From positions 1 to 64,000 of the forward strand of contig JAWZXG010000039.1 of NCBI GenBank assembly GCA_037178625.1: 64,000 nt of DNA, in the 5' to 3' direction. The stretch is from Skeletonema tropicum. Taxonomy: Eukaryota; Bacillariophyta; Thalassiosirophyceae; Thalassiosirales; Thalassiosiraceae. Within the stretch, counting starts at the first letter, position 1. Every line of letters starts with the position of its first letter. Under the pieces are notes generated by a model. That model did no database searches. It had not been told where the DNA came from and was given only the letters and a program-made list of their open reading frames with translations. The position numbers were made by a program, and so were the translations under genes. Below, piece after piece: positions 1 through 11,700 of this stretch.

Positions 1-390
1 CGGCCCTCGGGGCCCCGGGTCGAAAAACAAGCGCAGTGAAGTGTCGATAACGGGGCCGGGAGGTGCCCAACCCCTTATGGTCACAAATTCTCCATTTTTT
101 TCCAAACTTTTTTCTACAGGGATCTTGGTAGGAATCAGTATAGTAGCTATTTAGTGAGAAGGTTTACCTGGGGGACACGTAGAGGCTCTGTAGACCCATA
201 CCGCTGTAGAATTTGTACTTGTTCCTACGTAGAAAGCGAGAAGTACCTGGCTTAAATGCGCTTTTTACAGAAATTGATTGGCTATATCTGTCGAGGATAC
301 CGTCATTCGCAGAAAGAAATGCAGGTATATTGTCATTATAGGTGACATGTTTCTTCATCACGAGAAATATTCTCCCTTTGTTGTATCTGT
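1..390 (-). other. Conserved terminal block of E1 with a small ORF
   Basis: This block aligns by eye to the reverse complement of 49255-49645 at the matching end of E2. Shared pieces include TAGTGAGAAGGTTTAC, GGGACACGTAGAG and ATGCGCTTTTT. On the minus strand an 89-codon ORF (433-164) ends in a segment with FL.RN.Y, a later Y.G and LYVS before its stop. The E2 block encodes the same residues in one frame at its distal part, but its proximal part is shifted by indels. It could be a small terminal protein, a spliced 3' exon of the helicase, or simply a conserved cis-acting terminus. Confidence 0.5.
2..14. repeat. E1 terminal inverted repeat, helicase-side end
   Basis: GGCCCTCGGGGCC, followed by CCGGG. 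The same 13 bases, inverted, lie at 18372-18384, and both also bound E2 (45060-45072 and 49632-49644). The motif is itself almost palindromic. Confidence 0.85.
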
Positions 391-395
391 CAATT

Positions 396-430
396 GAAAA
401 TAATTTTGTCTTCAAGACAAATTTATTTTC
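396..430. repeat. E1-family palindrome, outside introns (helicase-side end)
   Basis: Arms GAAAATAATTTTGTCTT and AAGACAAATTTATTTTC are separated by one base, with 16 of 17 arm positions pairing. This is the best-preserved copy of the palindrome found in E1 introns. It lies just downstream of the helicase stop codon. Confidence 0.85.
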
Positions 431-464
431 CATGCAAGTTGTGAATATGGCATTGTATCGTCCA

Positions 465-3270
465 CTAGGAAAAATAATCGCGTGGCAATTGGTATTCTTT
501 CTTCGCTTCTTTCCATTTTTTGTTTGGGTTGGTTATGATTTCGGTGATGCGGTTCGTCAGGTCCTCTCTATTTTTTATTAAAGTACCACTCACTGCCTTT
601 TGGTAAGTTGTTTTCGTCATTTCATCAAGCTTTCTTTTGTTGTATCTTGTCTTGGTTTCTTCTGCCTTGCCGTCAAGGTATTTGACCCATTTGTCCCGCT
701 TCTTGAAGAGTTTGCAGAGTTGGCCATCTTGGTTCGTCTTGCAATTGTGTAACCGTTCTACAGACACGCTCGGCCCTGTCCAATAAATGGCACTATCCGT
801 CGGGTGCATAACATTTTTGGAACCAAGTGTTTTGCCCCTGCTGGTAGCAACGTATCCTGTCCCAAGGCACTGGCTTCTCTCCCAGAGCTCATCTGACGGA
901 TCTATCACCATGCGATTCCATCGATCGTCCTTGCCGAACCCGGCCTCCATGCCCTGGCAGCGGTGTATTGTGATTGCGAATGCAATTTGCAGGGGCATGA
1001 ACGTGGCAGTACAGCATCCTTTGTTGCAGATGTGAGTGTAGGGTGGTATTGGCACGTGCTGAGTGGAGTGGTGGAGTGGAGTGATTGCAAATTTGTGTAA
1101 AGAGGGATGATTGATCAGTGCCATGCTATATTTCGAGTTCAAGAATACATTTCTACTTTCACTCACCGTTGGATTCTTTTTGTCCCAGGGTTCAATGCCT
1201 TGCCGCGGTTTGAAGTATGGGAAATCAACGACTATATACTTTGGGAGGGATTCAACACCATTTGTGTTTGGTCCTACGGAGTGCTGCTCGTCATAAACGA
1301 TGTCAATCACCTTCCCAATCGCTCCAACGTACAGGCCAGAGTTCGGATCAATGTTCGCTGTCTCCAGGCACACGTGCACACCAACGCAAACGTCTAAAGT
1401 GTACAACATCTTTTTGCCGAAGAAATGCGACTGGTACACAGTGGGATTGCCAACCATGTTGCTCCTGAATTGGCATCTGAGCCGTGCTACCGGTACTGAC
1501 AGCCGTTTCTGTGTTTTTACGAGCATTTTGACATTTTGCTTATTCATTTCCTCCCGTTTTGCGTAGGCATGCAATGTTTTTGGATCGTCCTCGATAGTGT
1601 CTCTGAACTTGGAGGAATAGTAGCTTAAATGCAAGTTGATCAGACGACGTGCGTCCTCCTTTGTTTGATCGCCCACTCTCATTCTGTTCATCAATTCGCA
1701 GTCGTCCTTGTCTTGTGTCCGGAAGTTTCGAGTCAATTTGAACACATTATCTACCATCATGACAGTAAGAATGTAACAACCTTCGTACTCGCATACCTGG
1801 TTGTTCTTGCTTCTTGCAGTCATTGATTGGGGTCTCTGATTACTGTGATACTTGTCATATCCGCTTATGGCTCCATTCTTGTCCGTTGGGGGCAATTGAA
1901 AATCGTCACCGAACAACAGTACAACAGGAACACCACCCCACAGCTCCGTGTTATTGTGACCGTAAAATGCGCATTCTCGAACGTGCTCTTCAGCTCCATA
2001 TGTCACGTGTGAGTTCATCATGCTTCTCTCGTCGACCATCAAGACAAGAAGTTCCTTGAGCTTCTTTTGAAGCTCTTTCTTCCTTTCAGCATTCAAAGAT
2101 GCCCATGGCACCTGCACGTTAATACCAAGAAGGGAATGCAGCGTGCAGCCCTTGACATTATAAGCAGCACTGCCTGACGGTGCGGCAACTTGGACTGTGT
2201 TGTTCACGTTGGTCATCTCTCTTATGATGGATATGATAGTGCTTATGACATGTGACTTCCCACATCCGCCCATGCCAGTAATGGTGGCTCGCAGTGGCAA
2301 GTAGTCTTCGTCGTTCTCTAGGAACTTGACAACTGTATCGACCGTCGCGAGCACTATCATTCGTTGTTCGTCGGATAGGTCGTTGATGTCATACTTTGTA
2401 CCATCTGATTTTGTGGGAATATCAGTTGGATCATTCTCATCATTTAGTACCTTGGTAGCATGATCCCTAATCATGATCGTGTACTCCTCCCCAGGCATTG
2501 TTATGTCCCTATCTCCCTGGAAGAAGCTCGCCGACCAATCGTGGTTCAATCCTATGTCCACTGTCATGTTTTCCGCAAGGATCGGGTTGGTCTTCATGTC
2601 AGTTAACTGGCTGGAATGGAAAAAGTTCAGGAATTGTTCCGCGTCTTCTGGATCGAGATCGTCTATGTTGACATCTGCCTGAATAGTGCCCTGCTTCGCC
2701 ACTACCTCAATTCTCTTCTCGTGAGCATACCTTACAGCTCGCTCATATTCGGTGACAACATTTGTAGGGACAACTCTAGTGTCGAGCATTTTTTTGAAAG
2801 TGTCTATTGTCCGTTGTTTGTCTCTGGTACATAATGGATTCTTGAAACTCCACGGTTTGTGCATGATTAACATCCCTCGTGCGTAATCGAAGTCGATAGG
2901 GTATCGTGGTCTGCAGTTGAGACCTCTTGGGAGTAGGATCCTGTTACATTCCCGATCGCTATCTGGGTCGATCATGAAGTTTTTCCTGCACCAAACCTTA
3001 TAGAAATACTCGTCCAATGATAATCTGTTGTGTTTTTCATCACGTGTTGCGTAGCAATACACTAGATCTTTTGGCTTTGGGTCGGAGGATTTTCGCAGTT
3101 TCAGACAGTTTTGTATCGAAACGTAGGTGATAACATCCGAACACAGTGTTAAACTCAGACGATCTATCTCGTGCACAGCCTCTTGAATGCTGATGAGCCT
3201 CTTGCTTGTCATCATGTTTAGGGACATCTTGACCAAGGTTTGGACGCCATTGATGTCGGCGGAGCTTTTG
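465..3270 (-). CDS. Helitron PIF1-family helicase (C-terminal exons of the E1 transposase)
   Basis: About 900 residues read on the minus strand. It begins with the Helitron linker that follows Rep (..ISIQEAVHEI..), then carries SF1B helicase motifs: Walker A GMGGCGKS, Walker B LMVDERSM, GDDFQLPP, and near the C-terminus ITIHRCQG and ATSRGKT. These unwind DNA during rolling-circle transposition. The upstream splice joins 3402 (CAGAG/GTGAG) to 3270 (AAATAG/C) and keeps frame. A second intron, 1059-1166 (GTGAGT...CTCAG, 108 bp), is a stop-free multiple of three. E2 has an intron at the same codon that does contain stops, so I treat it as real. All helicase motifs are intact. Termination is at 465-467, before the 396-430 palindrome. 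Confidence 0.9.
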
Positions 3271-3401
3271 CTATTTGGTTTGATCACGATTTGATGGTTT
3301 GGAATCAAAATTCAGTAACATGGCAAAAAATAAAAATGTAGAGAAGACAAATTTATTTTGTCGATGGAAATGTTACCAAGCAAAAGAAGTATAGATCTCA
3401 C
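3271..3401 (-). other. Intron with E1 palindrome (Rep/helicase junction)
   Basis: A 131-bp GT-AG intron; the palindrome lies at about 3333-3361. The phase-2 splice joins Gln-Ser to Lys-Ser-Ser in frame. Confidence 0.75.
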
Positions 3402-4773
3402 CTCTGGATGATGTTTTGCACAGCTTCCTTTTCCTGCTTTGAAGTGTGATTCTTCTTGCTTGCGTATGCTACGACATACTTGCAAACACTCTCTATCTCA
3501 GTAACATCCGGCTTGTCGGGGTGCGACCTGTAAATCAATAGCTGGATATCGACATTGCCCCTCCAGCATTGCAATAGCGTCTTGCTGTGCTGGACAGCCT
3601 TACGAGATTGCGTTCGCGGTAATCTGAAATGTTCTAAGCCTCTACGATCAGTGACAATGACCGACATGTTGCAGAGCGGCTTTCCGGGTGTGTCACCTTT
3701 GCCGTACTCGGACTCTTTGCCATGATCAAACCTACACTCTCGTGGCTCATGCTTCCTGTTGTCACCAAGGCAGTAATTATTGCATTTGTGCACCATGCAT
3801 TCCTGACATAACAGTCGAACGTCCTCTCCTTTATCAGGACATTCACAAAACCGGTGCATTAGTGGATTGATCGAGTCGGGCGACCTGTCCGAAACGTGGT
3901 CTTCATTTACGCGAATGTCGGCTGTCATGTCCAACACTCCAGTGGCGTACTTTTCCATGACCTTAACCTTCTCCTCCTCCGACTTAGCCCGATAGAAATC
4001 ATACAAATAAGACTTGTCCCTACCAATTCCCAGTAAGTGTAAATGAATCTGACCCCTCCCTGGTGCGAACTCGACCCTCGCCCAGTAGTGCTCAATACCA
4101 AGAGCATTTTTCACCACCGTGTCGAGAAACACCCTCGACCTCTTCATGAAGAAATCATTCACGTACAACGTAAATCGTTTGACGGATTTGGTCATTGCTA
4201 CGAAGTCCTTCTTTGCTAGCAGTTCGGCATGCTCGATATTACCAGCTTGTTTCTCGAGCTTGATCATTAGCCTTCGCAGATCTGGCCACCAATTCTCTGC
4301 ACATGACAGCGTTGTGAAGTGGGTGGGAGGACCGTGTCCACGGGATATGTGGAAGTCTATCCACGCTTCCAACTCTTCCGTCTTTCCTCGCCAGAAACTG
4401 TCTGATCCTCTTATGCCCTTTGCGAGGTAGCGCAACTTGTTCAAATACTTCATGTCTCCTGCCGCAAACTGTTGTTGTAACTCTTCCACCGTCGGAGGCA
4501 TTCTGTCGCTAGCAGCTAGCACCAAGGAAGTTCTTGTCCTTGTAGAAGAAGTTCCCCTGCGTGTTGTTTGTGTGTCTTTGCAGCATGTTGAAGACATACA
4601 AGCAAAACATTTGATCGTTGATGAACCTTCCATCTTTGAACCGTATCATATGCGTTGCCCAGCTATGGATGTCTTTCACCTTTCCTCGTATTGGGTCATA
4701 CACGTCACCAATACCGCCTGGGAAAAGACACGGATATGCATTCACGAAAATTTGTACCATTGCGTCGAACTCA
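3402..4773 (-). CDS. Helitron Rep (HUH/Y2) endonuclease exon, with a 7-bp frameshifting duplication
   Basis: This exon carries the rolling-circle initiator. Its N-terminal part has the usual Helitron entry region (..AYPCLFPGGIGD.. then ..KDGRFIND..). The middle has the HUH metal-binding motif RGQIHLHLLG, and the end has the paired catalytic tyrosines KYVVAYASK. Such proteins nick and rejoin single-stranded ends in the nucleus. The frame entering from the DUF6570 exon runs to a stop near 4509; the HUH frame is opened by removing one copy of the tandem heptamer at 4508-4521. With that duplication counted once, exon lengths from 11837 to 465 sum to a multiple of three. The copy therefore seems to be a recently disabled autonomous element, unless the shift is bypassed. 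Confidence 0.85.
4508..4521. repeat. 7-bp tandem duplication disrupting the Rep frame
   Basis: GCTAGCA occurs twice in succession. With both copies the Rep exon frame stops at once; with one copy ..NFLGAS.. continues directly into ..DRMPPTVEE... Confidence 0.75.
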
Positions 4774-4879
4774 CTGGTAGACGATGACGCAATTTTTGGA
4801 TAACATTAATGGTCAGTTCAAAGAATGCATGGCATATTGAGGTGAAAAAACATGGCACTGGGAAGAATTGTTCACTTAC
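4774..4879 (-). other. Intron without palindrome (DUF6570/Rep junction)
   Basis: A 106-bp GT-AG intron (TTGAA/GTAAGTG ... CTACCAG/TGAG) that keeps frame. I see no palindrome in it. Confidence 0.75.
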
Positions 4880-6644
4880 TTCAAGGGCTTGCTGTGATCG
4901 ATCGGAGGGAAGTTGAGAATCTTATCCTTCTGGCCTGTCTGTTTCGCTATGTTTACGAAATCTTTGATGACTTTCGTTTGGGTGGCGTTGGGCGAATCAC
5001 CTTTGTAGTTCGGGTGAATTGTCTGGACTTCAACGTCATCGTCATTAGATTCTGTATCACATTGGTTGCCCGACAGCGTTTCAGTTGCATTTGCGACAAC
5101 ATCTCTTCTGCTTCGCTTCGTTTTCAGAGTGTGTGTCTCTGCCACATCGTAGATAGAACCGTTCTTTATCCAATCAAGATTTGACTCCGAAATTGTAATG
5201 TCGTGGTAGCCGCGATGATGAATCTTGAGCCACCGCAGAGCTGCTAGGACTTTCTCCTTTCTCACTTTGTAATGACGACTTTTCTGAATGCCCTCGTGAT
5301 GATCGCTCATGTGGCGGATAAAAATGACCATGTTCGATTTGGTTTGAGGCAGTTCTGTGCACATAGTTTCGATATCCTGTGGAAAGCAAACGCAATGGCC
5401 GTTGATACCATAGATACCGTCCTTGATGTGCATCGATGGTATGAATGGCGAACACCGTCGAATCAGCAGTTTTTCAGCCATTGTCAGGTCTTTCAGCTCG
5501 ACCGGTATGTCGTACCTCACGACTTGTTTGCCGTCTTCGCCCATTTTGATGCATCCTTCGCTGTCACGTTCGTACCAGACTGGATGAAGGTTGTTCTCCA
5601 GGAAGTAGGATTCTGAGTGATTCTTTTTCTTGCATGTTTCGCATACGCTCCTTTCCTTAAATACCAACTTGTTCTCCAGGCAAACACTGCAGGTTTGTAG
5701 GTCCAGCGTTCTCATCTTATGCTCGAATTTCAACATCTCCTCTATAGTTTGTCTAGCTCGGTTTGTCTCGTTCGACCTGCCACGCTCACCATAGCAAGGG
5801 TTGTCCATGAATGTTACGTCAAGCGTGATGTTCAGTTTCTTGAATTCATTCCTCGCTCGATAATCCACCATTTTTTTCATTACTGTGACCCTCTCTTGGT
5901 ACTCTCTGAAGGTTGGAGCATCATACGGCTTCTTCTCGTAGAATTTATCCACAATACCGTAACATAGAGAATCAAAGTATAACTGGTTTATGACTGACCT
6001 TGCCTTCTCGTAATCATTCCCTGAATTGGCCCAGCTAATGTACTTTCTTGTGTCGCGCCTCTGGTCTAGATATGCTGCACCGCTCTTAACTCGTCGTGAT
6101 TTGTACCAGTGGTTATGCCCAGTCACTCCACTCGATGTTCTTTGTCTGTAATTCTTTTCTGACCTCGACGTGTGCATGGGAATCTTTTCTTCCTTGCTAG
6201 ATGCTGATTCGTCGAATTCAAATTCTTCTGTCACTTCCGATTTTAATGAGGCGCAATCACTGTCATTTTCATCGACTGTTTCGTACGGAGGAATGACAAC
6301 CACTTTGTCGAGACCCTTCCACTTCGGCGAAGGATTCACCAACCTCTTGTCTTCCAATGGTCGAACGATTTCCAACCGCTTCACATGGTGGACCTTTCTC
6401 ATGAGCCACGTGCCGTCAGATATCTGAATAATCTCTTCTGATGTAGGATCACCAATGGCGACAATTACGCCCTTCCTTGGTACGTCTTGCTTTGAGCTCC
6501 TGTATTCTATGATGTCACCCATCTGAACGAATGTATTTAAGTCGCTGGATGCTGGCTGAACTTCATCGTCGCAGTCGAAGTTACAATCGACGTGAATGTA
6601 ATTGTAATTGTCGTCGGAGCTCAATCGAACTTGATGGATGTCAC
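4880..6644 (-). CDS. Helitron N-terminal (DUF6570-like) exon of the E1 transposase
   Basis: A 588-codon exon. The first third is acidic and low in complexity. It then has a zinc-binding cluster (CSVCLE, later CETCKKK) followed by the pattern typical of the region before Helitron Rep: an L..AEKLLIRR motif, a G..G.NGHCVCFPQD-type segment, LPQTKSN, and a ..VRKEKVLAALRWLK stretch. The exact role of this domain is not established; it is nearly always fused to Rep-Hel. Upstream, 6737 (GAAG/GTAAG) joins 6644 (CTCAG/GTGAC) in frame to the Ulp1 exon. Downstream, 4880 joins 4773. I infer one continuous polypeptide rather than separate genes. Confidence 0.8.
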
Positions 6645-6736
6645 CTGAGGTTGATGGTTGTAAAATAATTTTGTACAGATGTCAAATTTATTTTGATGAT
6701 GTATATAAGTATTTGCTTTAGACAAAGAGCACTTAC
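6645..6736 (-). other. Intron with E1 palindrome (Ulp1/DUF6570 junction)
   Basis: A 92-bp intron, GTAAGT...CCTCAG; the palindrome at about 6661-6697 fills over a third of it. Phase 1; frame kept. Confidence 0.8.
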
Positions 6737-8578
6737 CTTCTGTATCGACGGAGAGATGGTCATCTTGGTCCGATTGAAATTGATACGACGCATCATCAAT
6801 GATCTGTGCATCTGACATTACTACGTCAGAGCCCTCCGAAGTCTGTCTGTCAAGAATTTCCACCTCTTCTTCGTCTTCTTCGCTATCACTGACTGGATCA
6901 TGATCAGACCTAGGTTCGTGTATGCGGTGGTGTTGATAGGACTTCATAATATGGGCCATAACGTTGTATATTTCAGTCCGCATCCTACTAATGTCGGATT
7001 CAGTATAGCCAAACAACTCGTGACCACTAATACTGGTGGAGAAATTGTCTATCACATCCGTCATTTTCACATTAGGCATTTTCACCTCTGCATCGTTCAA
7101 CATCCGCACTAGGTTCACAACGTAACGACAGACATGTACACCACAATCATAGCTGTTGGTCTGCACGAGAACTGATGGAAGGTAGTATTCTTGTGAGTTT
7201 GTCATCAGTAGTGTATGACAGGATAAAATAATACATACTATGAGTACGACTCACCTTTGGGAGAATATAATTTACATGACTCGTGCCGATGACTGAAAGG
7301 TCGGTTTGTTTTGTCCAGAGCATTGTTGTTGTACTTATCCCATTCCTTGTTGAGTATGCCTCGAACGGCTCTCGCAAGATGCTGCTTATTATGCACCGTT
7401 CCGCACCCGAGACAATCCAGATGGATCATGGCAAATACATCTCCTGTGTACATTGGATCGTTCCATCGTCTTTTAGTCTGATTTATGAGCTTCGGATTCA
7501 GCACCACTATCAAACTCCAATGATGAGCTAGATGCACCGGAAACAATACCATCGATTTGTCAAAGATGTTGACATTCTTTAGCCACTTTTGGTATCTCTC
7601 ATTGTATCCATCGTTCAATACGCTCGAAAGAAGGAATGTTGAGCAAATGTGTACTGAAGACGTATTGTCCTCTGGACACCTTGGTGTAGTCACCCATTTG
7701 AACCAAAAATTGAGAACCGCATCATTTAAACACTCTTCCGGCTCAAGTGTTGCAAAATCCATACCGTGTACTACCACAGCGTTCCTCTTAATGTTGTCTC
7801 TAAGAGAGTTCTCAAAATACGTCGACAGCGACGGAATGTCACGGCCATTAGCCAGATTCGACAACCTCGACGATAGGTCCGAAGACAACCTGTCTGCTGA
7901 CAAGAGTCTTTGGTCATTCGTCTTGAACGACAACGCAAAACAATGATTGACATTGGCATTTACAGCGATTGAGACCTGCTCGCGGAATGAAGACTTGGCC
8001 TCGGGCAATTTTCTTCTCTCCAGGGATGATATACCCGAACTGACCAAGCTGTCACAAATGGTGTGGCAAACAGGACTGTCTAAGGAGTGTTTCTGTAAGT
8101 CCATTATGTTGCTAAGTGACACTAACACGATTATGGCAACAAGTTCCTGTGATTTGTGTTTCGGAATGAAACGAAGCTTCGTCTCGCGATGACCGTCTAT
8201 CAAATTTTGTTCAGCGACCATACTTTGCTTCTTGATCTCCTTCAGCGGTATGCCTATGTTTCGGACTTGCTTGACACATAGGATTTTCTGAAGCCAGGTT
8301 GTCACGAAGAATATAATATGTTTTAACGATATATTCGGAGCTGGAAGTAACATTGGGAAAAGACCAAAATTGTCAGCGATGAGGTGAAGTATCGGACCTC
8401 AAAATATTTTTGTCGTGAGGACAAATTTATTTTCAGAAGCGTAAACCGTACCAGTGACACTCGTACAAGTACAAAAACTCACCTTGTCTACTAGCAATGG
8501 ACGATGTTGTATCTTTTACAGGTGTCACAACTGGAACTGAGATGTCTGCTAATGGCTCACCCGGTGGAGTAAACGACA
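6737..8578 (-). CDS. Ulp1/SENP-type (C48) cysteine protease exons of the E1 transposase
   Basis: Exons 8578-8483, 8340-7255 and 7189-6737. The protease domain shows the C48 order. It starts with a substrate-recognition stretch (DFATLEPEECLNDAVLNFWF). The catalytic His is in HHWSLIVV, the Asp in IHLDCLG, and the Gln and Cys in QTNSYDCGVHVC. All four key residues are present. Ulp1-family enzymes cleave SUMO-like peptides; in a transposon they may process the polyprotein or remove SUMO from host factors. The 65-bp intron 7190-7254 falls between Asp and Gln. The exon 8578-8483 begins after TACTACCAG-like sequence (CTAACTACCAG); its 5' partner is uncertain (see the splice option at 9627). Confidence 0.85.
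7190..7254 (-). other. Short intron without palindrome (within the Ulp1 domain)
   Basis: 65 bp, CCCAAAG/GTGAG ... CTCACAAG/AATAC; phase 1, frame kept. It is the shortest intron seen in E1. Confidence 0.75.
8341..8482 (-). other. Intron with E1 palindrome (5' of the Ulp1 exon)
   Basis: 142 bp, GACAAG/GTGAG ... ACTTCCAG/CTCCG; the palindrome is at about 8401-8436. Phase 1; joins ..SRQ to APNIS.. in frame. Confidence 0.8.
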
Positions 8579-8743
8579 CTGGTAGTTAGTCCGATCCAGC
8601 CAGATGATTGGATTATATGAAAAAAGTAGGAGGGAAACAGAATATGTCAGTATAGAATTCGATCCTAGAATGTTAACAAAGCAACATTTCACCCAATTGC
8701 ATAGATTGTACTCCCAAGCCATAATTTAATCATCAATCATGCG

Positions 8744-11700
8744 CTAATTGACAATGTCCTCCTCAATAGCACTCCAAATCGGAAAGTCGCGACCACGATA
8801 GATGCTATTCCTGTCGCAATCTTTGACGTCATCGAAAGAGGTGTATCCAATTTCAGTCAAGTATTGCTTGATACCCCAGTCAGTTAAATGCTTATTGAGC
8901 GGTTGGTTAAGCGTCTTTGTACCAAAGCCATTTTTGAAAGTAGCTTCCAATGCAGCTTTGATATCTTTACACAACTCATCATCATCTTTGTAAGTGACAT
9001 TCTTCATGGATCCTTGACGATACTCCCCGTTGAAGAAGCCGTTATAAAGATTGGACGAAGATACTTTCATCGCATCGAGAGCGATGACCGCTGGGACTGT
9101 GGCATCGGAAAACATGCTCTTGATGTTGGATTCAAACTTAGTCAAGTGCGTTTCGACTGGAAAGCCTTTTCCTGGGAAGTTCATAATGCAACACATCTTG
9201 TAGATCGGGTAGGTAGCCCCATTTTTGCGTGTCTTCTTTGAAATATTGTTGTCACCACCAAAGACGAGAGCTTTAATAGTGGTTTCATTGAAAACGTAGC
9301 AACTGGCAACTTCGTTCTGCTTGTGAACGTGCTTGAAGAATGTTTCGCACACAGACGTCATGGTTTCAGACTTGAGCCACCATGCATCTACACCCATTTC
9401 CATGAAGATTATGAAGCAGCTTTGTCCACCAGTTTTCCTGTTGAAGATTGGAGGACTGACTTGCAGGGCTACTCGACTGCTCTTCCGCTTCTTTACTGGA
9501 GATGCAACTTTCAAAATAGCTTCTTTACCGCCAGACACTAAGCCCCCCCATCCACCACGAGAGACTACGCCAGAAGACACTTCACCACCCTCGCTCGTCT
9601 GATCTCCCTGATATTTTTGTAACTCACCTTTCGAAATTAACTCAGTTGATGTGCTCTGAGTCGCATTGTTCTTCTCTTTCAACATTTCAATCTCTGCCTG
9701 TAACTTCTCGATCATGTCTGAGTCTTCCTTCGAAGTTTTAGCAGATTGACGATTGTTGGGGGTTGTAAACAAACTTCGAGCCGACATTTTGGTGTCACTG
9801 ATATCAATCTCATTTGGAAGAGCCTCTTTAGATGAATGCGATCTGTCACCGAAACTTGATTTGCCATTGGCATAACAGTCGAATAGAGATGGTCCCCTAT
9901 CATTGCCAAAACCCGATTTCAAGCGCTTTGTATCAGGAAAGAACATCTCAAGTTTGTAATCTAATGGTTCGTCTGAACGATCAGAGCCGCTGCGTGACCT
10001 GATACCACCTCCAGCAGGTGAAGCTACCTCAGAGGACTCTTCACGATTACTGAACACAAACACTGATACACCCGCAACAATACAACCACCATCACCAAGG
10101 CGATTCTCAATCTTAGTCCGATCGAACAACAGCCTGTACACAATAACGGGCGAAAAGGCATCGCGGGATTCTACACAAAATGGAAAACGCACTAATCTCG
10201 ACACCTCACAATCTTTTAGCCCGTCAGGAGGAAGAATTAGCCCAATATCAACGCCAAAAATACGGCTAAACGAGTCAAACAAGGTGTAATACCACTGGAT
10301 TGTGTGTAATTCCCTCTTGTATGAATTGCTGCTCTCGAGAAGGAACTGACGGAGAACTGGTGTCACTTGACTGAAGTAATCATGATCGTCGTCGACATGA
10401 TCAAGAATCGTTTGAATGAAATCTACAAAAAGTGCCTCAGTACCGTGCCAACTAGCTTTTGTAGAATCATTCAAAACGCAACTCGTCATATACGGAATGG
10501 ATGTAGTGTTTCGCAGATCGATTGTCTCGTCACCGGGCTTAGTTTCGTAGTTTCTACCCGCAGTTGTAATTAAGGACAAGCCATGTTTCTTCACAAGATC
10601 ATCACAAGCCATGTTATCGACGTCGACGCTGACATTCACAACTTCATAGTAAATTGGAGGTTGTACAACCATAGCAATCGACTTTATGACGTCCTTGGCT
10701 TGATCCGCCAACAATTGCGAAGGGCTATGTGGCTCTTCTTCCTCTGGAAGATCCTCAGCAGACGCTAGCTTATGAGAAGACTCATTTTTGATAGACGCGT
10801 CGAACTCCTTTGCAGCTTTGAGACTGTTAAAAATGCGACCTGTCGGTGCAATAAATTTGTAGTATTCCTTCCCAATATTAGAGCCACTCTTTCTAATAAG
10901 AGTCTTCCGGAGCCATTGACCGCTTGTCAACTCGTCGTGATAATACGGCTCATACCCATCACTTCGATGCATAATAGAAAAGAGAAATAAATTTGTCATG
11001 AGCACATATTTATATTGTAGGATACACAAGATGTATGGTGCGAAACATTTAGCGGGACAAGCACAATAAATGAGAGGAACGTATAAAACAGTAAAGTACT
11101 TACGACGCCTTATTGTTGACAAAATCACCATCACTCTTAGTTGGTGTTGATGAAACATCACCAGAGGAGTGAGTTGTGCGAGAATGAACTTGAGGGGCAG
11201 CCATCGTGCGATCGGCACTGTCAGAAAAAGGATAATTGAGGTTAATAAAAAATCGCGGAGAAAATAAAATTGGCATGATCACAAAAATATGTTATGACGT
11301 CACTCACGATTTCACATCACATTTCTCGACTTTTTCTCTTGGCGAAACAGAGACGATGCTACCAGACTGCAGCTGGGTGCAACCGAAAGATAGCTGCTTC
11401 TTCGTGGACATTGTCTTAATGATCTCATCGATAAGAACTACCTTGTCGTTGCGAATGGCTTCCATACCGATCGTAGCACTAACATACATCAATTCATGCT
11501 CGGAGCATGACTCGAACAACGAACGAAGCGTCGACAACGGATCGTCGAAATCAGAATCCATGGAACCCCCGAAAGATGACTCGGCCATATCGCGAAGAAT
11601 CGCGCTGTCGATGATGAGATGTTTCCAGGAAACATTGTACACATCAAACTTACCAATAGGAGAGTTAGAAGGATGTGGAGCTGATGCGGATGATTGCGGA

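Noticed and set aside
396..430. Palindromes as transcription terminators or polyadenylation hairpins, as in giant viruses
   Set aside because: Most copies lie inside introns between in-frame exons, not at gene ends; only the terminal copies could serve this role.
4508..4521. Programmed ribosomal frameshift in Rep
   Set aside because: There is no slippery heptamer or clear stimulatory structure; an exact tandem duplication is the simpler explanation.
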